In this document: one piece after another, positions 60,643-64,000 of the stretch | Numbering within the stretch: position 1 is the stretch's first letter | Layout of the letters: each line of letters begins with the position of its first letter | Source of the DNA: Paramecium octaurelia | Taxonomy: Eukaryota; Ciliophora; Oligohymenophorea; Peniculida; Parameciidae | Assembly: GCA_905182995.1 (NCBI GenBank) | Contig: CAJJDP010000129.1 | Location: 272,002-336,001 of the forward strand | Direction: 5' to 3' | Length of the DNA: 64,000 nt | The notes under the pieces: generated by a model | Seen by the model: only the letters and a program-made list of their open reading frames with translations | Database searches by the model: none | What the model was told of the DNA's origin: nothing | Translations under genes and position numbers: made by a program

Positions 60643-61013
60643 TATATATTTATTTAATTTAACATTCTATCAATTCCAAATTCCCTGCCTTATTAATTTC
60701 CTGTATAAAGAATTATATATTTATTAAAGTTCGTGTTGCTAATTGTCTAACTTCATATTAATTGGTTTTATTAATTTTACATACAAAAAAATTAATTATC
60801 ATCAATTTTTAAATACTGATATTTACACGTTGGAGATACTATCTTTAAAATAAAAGATATCAGAATTAAATAGAATTGTATTATTCCAAACTCTTATTAT
60901 TGGTTTATGATAATCAAATTGTGAATATATCTTTTAGGGATATTCATTGATAAATCATAATTCACTATATAATACTTTGTAATTGTATAATTTACATCAT
61001 ATTTTAAAATAAG
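60643..61013. other. divergent spacer between the DP-type and glutathione transferase genes
   Basis: 371 bp, AT-rich, no gene recognised. Both promoters are expected here. Confidence 0.5.
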
Positions 61014-61732
61014 ATGTCATTGAAATTGTATATCGATTGGTTGTCTCAACCTTCAAGATTTGTTGCCATCGTGTTAAATATACTCAAGGTTCCTCACGAG
61101 ATAGTTGAGATCAGAATTGCTGAAGGCAAATAACGCACTCCAGAATATGCTAAAATAAATCCATATAGAAAGGGTACATTATCATTTTAATGAATTTTTC
61201 TTAGTTCCTGCTATCGTTGATAAAGATGGATTTCAACTTGCTGAGAGTCATGCCATCGTCAAATATATTATCAAATCAAGAAATATTAAGACTCCTTTGT
61301 ATCCTGATGATCCTCAACAATCAGCTAAGATTGATGAATACTTGGATTATCATCACACAGGAACAAGGAAATTATCATAATACTTTTTCAATTTGATGGT
61401 GGCTCCAAAATTAGGAATAGAAACAACTGTTAATTTAGAGTAGGCTAAAAAGGAAGCCATTTTTGCTTTGAAACTCTTAGATACAAGTAGAAAGTCTTAT
61501 GTTTAATATAGAATTTTAAACTCAAGATTACATCTGTGGTAAAGAAATCACACTTGCCGACTTAAGTGCTTATTGTGAAATCATGTAATTGCACATGGTG
61601 AATTGGGATTTTTCCAAATATCCTAACATTTTGAATTGGATGTCAAGGGTCACACAGATTAAGGAAGTGAACTCTGGGCATGAAGTCTTATTAAAAATAG
61701 TCTAGAAAATAAGAAGCAAACCTAAGTTATGA
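61014..61732 (+). CDS. glutathione S-transferase, theta-like
   Basis: The enzyme joins glutathione to electrophiles. The thioredoxin-like N-terminal half reads LKLYIDWLSQPSRFVAIVL (catalytic Ser at the S-Q-P-S-R position, as in theta enzymes), NPYRKVPAIVDKDGF with the cis-proline VPAI, and LAESHAIVKYII with the E-S pair that binds glutathione. The helical half has YICGKEITLADLSAYCEIMQ, the conserved N-capping box. Introns of 31 nt near 61185 and 25 nt near 61500 restore the frame. About 220 residues, usual length. It is convergent with the protease-like gene, 27 bp apart. Confidence 0.92.
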
Positions 61733-61759
61733 TATTTTTATTATTCATATGATAAATAA

Positions 61760-62700
61760 TCAAATAGCTCTAACACCAAAGGATTCAACTCCACATGTAT
61801 CTCCTGGTGCCAAATATATATATCCATTTTATCCCCAGGATGTACCATATGAACTTTAAACAATCCAATATGTATCAGTGAATCCAACTGCTGTAGCTGC
61901 AAAGTTGACATTGTCTTCACAATTGCTAAATATTCCTTTTGAATAAAATTGCCAATTTGTAGCATCTACAAATACTGAGACTCCATATTATCTCAAGGCA
62001 CTTTTAAGATCGTCAACATCTTCTTAACCATTAATAGTATATGGTCCTCCATCTTTTTTGCATGGTGAAAACTTGGCTGTCTAAAAAATTAATATTTTAT
62101 GATTACGTATGGGTAAACAGATTCAACTGTAATACCATAGTTGGCAATGTAGTCTAAACCTTTATAGGGAACGCCGCCATTGCAAGAGAATGATGTTGCA
62201 TCACAGTCCAATAGTTATTGTGGGGAAAGGGATAGTTTTTAAGATTTCACCACAGTTAAATATGATTCGGCTGCTCCAACAGTTGAAAAAGCCCAACTTG
62301 AAATGCATCCAGATTTCATGTCTCTCACGCTTGTTGTGTTTCTCCAATCATAAGTTTCGTTTGGTATGGATTGAGACTTAGGTTTTACTGATCTCTTTTT
62401 TAATCCAGCAGATAATTCAGAATCTAGATAAGTTGCTACAAATTCTTCCTTAGTCAAATCGGCAAATTAATTAAGTGCCATTGTGTAAGTGTTTTCAGGA
62501 TTAGCATTGTGTTCGTCAATCATTTTTTTGTTTTATTCAAAGACCATTCTACGATATTATTCCTCGATTTGTGTATAAAATTTAGAGTGAAGTGATTGCC
62601 ATTATTAAAATTAATTTTATGAAGAAATTTCACTCTATCCATTCATGAAGAGGGTAATCCCAATAAGTATCACGCTAGCCAAACCAAGAATTTCTTTCAT
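61760..62700 (-). CDS. papain-family (C1A) protein lacking the catalytic residues
   Basis: The overall build is that of a cathepsin L precursor: signal peptide (MKEILGLASVILIGITLFM), I29 propeptide with an ERFNIN-like helix (EEQYRRMVFEQNKKMIDEHN) and the NQFADLT motif, then a papain domain starting near YDWRNTTSVRDM. Disulfide cysteines are kept (SGCISSWAFS, CDATSFSCNGG). The catalytic cysteine is serine (codon 62296-62298), the oxyanion glutamine is lysine, the catalytic histidine position is phenylalanine (61901-61903) and the asparagine is serine (61853-61855, IVQSSYGTSWG). A 26-nt intron lies near 62095. About 305 residues, no internal TGA. It is probably a folded, secreted pseudo-protease. 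Confidence 0.9.
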
Positions 62701-62799
62701 TAAAACAACTTATTTTAAAAATATTTAATTTTTTCTTGAAAATTAAAATCTATATTTATACAATCATTGATGACATATTAATTTTAATTTTTTTAATCA

Positions 62800-64000
62800 T
62801 CAATTCATTTAGAGCAATCCTTTAGCTAGTCTTTCAAATTAATCATTCCCAAATAAGATTGCCTATGGCACCAAATATAAATATCTTTTCGACAAATAAT
62901 ATTGCCTCTGTAATTTGTTATTTATTAAAATAAAAATAGCAATGAGATTTATTATCACAAAGAAAATATAAATGAAAGATACTATCTAAGATAAATCATT
63001 TTCTTACAGATACAATTTGTTAAATATACTCCGTTGAATCGACAATGTCTAGCCACATCTTTGAGTTGATTTACTTAATAATTTAACTAACCATGAAAAC
63101 TCCTTCTAATTCATTTACAGTATTCTCAGTTTTATTTAAAAAGTAATTAATTTGCATCTCATTTTATATACTAGTATAAATGTAAACCAAAGCACCATAT
63201 AATCCTTTACGTAAACTCCCTCCCAAGGTACTTTAGCATAATTATTGGCTTCTCTCCTTCAAGTCTTCTGGAAGTAAATCACATAAGTTTGTTTAATAAA
63301 GTTCCTGTATGTATTAACCGAATGAGTCACTTAGCAAATAATCATTTCTATATTAAATTCATTATATACATTCTTAATTATGATATATCATTTGTTACGT
63401 TATGTACTTATTCGAGGCAATCTTGGATTTATTACAAAATTTCAGATAATTCTTTTTCTTTATAAAAAGGATATCTCCACCTATAGTATAAAACTTCTCT
63501 CATAGCATAAATTGTGGGAATATTAGTCCCAAGATGAGATATTTCAATGGTAAATTAGCATGTTTTTTCGTATTTATTAAGATAAGAAGATGTGAGATTT
63601 AGTTTGATAATGCCATATGTTATTATTAATATTAATTAAAGGAATAATGTTATTATATGGCACTTCTTAAAGTGGGATTTCCCTATATTTTATAATTTTT
63701 TTTATTGAGCTCCACTTGAATTGAGTTCTTTAGTACTTTACAATTCCTATTCTTTTTCTTCAATAATAAACTTATATTTAAATAGTTTCTCTGGATTATT
63801 AATATAATAATCGATATAGCATGTCAATCTTCTTATTTCTTGTAAAATAAGCACTGAATGACAATATAAAATCAGATAAACAAACTTGCCTAAAATCTTA
63901 TTATTTTTGAAATCATAAAATAGTTCTACTCCAAAAATAACAATGAATTAAATAAGAAAAGGATAAAATAAGAATAATTCTTTTTCCAAATCATCAGATA
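62800..64000 (-). CDS. paralog of the large polytopic membrane protein, C-terminal part, cut by the window edge
   Basis: Reading from the right edge gives about 390 residues in one frame plus a 22-nt intron near 63010. They follow the C-terminal block of the protein encoded at 51903-56440: ELFLFYPFLI (ELTLFYPFVI there), LGTNIPTIYAMREVLYYRW (identical 19 residues), YIYTSIQNEMQINYFLNKTE and LQRQYYLSKRYLYLVPQ. The stop is the TGA at 62800. Sequence between the shared blocks is much changed, so the duplication is not recent, though the blocks are under strong constraint. The N-terminal two thirds lie outside the window. Confidence 0.85.

Noticed and set aside
1-64000. Standard genetic code with many broken genes
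   Set aside because: Dozens of family-matching frames run through TAA and TAG at positions where glutamine is acceptable, and all end at TGA.
1-64000. Transposons, virus-like elements, CRISPR arrays, rRNA and tRNA genes
   Set aside because: No reverse transcriptase, integrase, transposase or capsid motif, no regular repeat-spacer array and no convincing cloverleaf were seen; small RNAs cannot be excluded by eye.

Overview
The window looks like a macronuclear chromosome segment of a ciliate of the Paramecium type. The DNA is very AT-rich. Open frames run through many TAA and TAG triplets and end only at TGA, so UAA and UAG read as glutamine. The frames join cleanly only when introns of about 20-31 nt, nearly all starting GTA and ending in AG (mostly TAG), are removed. 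Neighbouring 3' ends are often only 25-50 bp apart. A standard-code reading chops almost every gene here into pieces. All genes below were re-read with the ciliate code and hand-placed introns, so exon borders are inferences unless a family match confirms them.

Left part (1-22.4 kb): a formin, a secreted acidic coiled-coil protein, a DNA repair glycosylase, a small membrane protein, a cysteine/histidine-containing orphan, a PLC-X domain protein, a protein kinase, a full-length ABCA-type transporter, an eIF4E-family cap-binding protein, a coiled-coil protein, a casein-kinase-1-like kinase and the transition-zone protein B9D1.

Middle (22.7-39.7 kb): a large membrane cyclase fused to a voltage-sensor-like module with a poly-glutamine tract built only from UAA/UAG codons, a possible propeller protein, a TMEM256/DUF423 protein, a zinc-ribbon WD40-like protein, a C2-like membrane protein, a pseudokinase, a cyclic-nucleotide-binding-domain channel without a recognisable selectivity filter, an actin-related protein, an orphan and a POC5-like basal-body protein.

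Right part (39.7-64 kb): a 76-residue TMEM258-like oligosaccharyltransferase subunit, a 4.2-kb golgin-like gene with repeated tryptophan-acidic motifs, an SLC22-like transporter between two coiled-coil genes, a secreted coiled-coil protein, an HSPA12-like Hsp70, two small orphans, a 4.5-kb polytopic PAS-containing protein, a B-box/kelch protein, a 2H phosphoesterase, a DP-type (E2F partner) transcription factor, a glutathione S-transferase, a papain-family protein that has lost its catalytic residues, and the end of a second copy of the polytopic protein in opposite orientation.

There is no operon logic. Several products belong to cilia and basal bodies (B9D1, POC5, probably the cyclase and the channel), to the secretory pathway (golgin-like protein, TMEM258, secreted coiled-coil proteins) or to signalling (kinases, cyclase, PLC-X protein). 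I saw no transposon, virus-like element, CRISPR array, rRNA or convincing tRNA.
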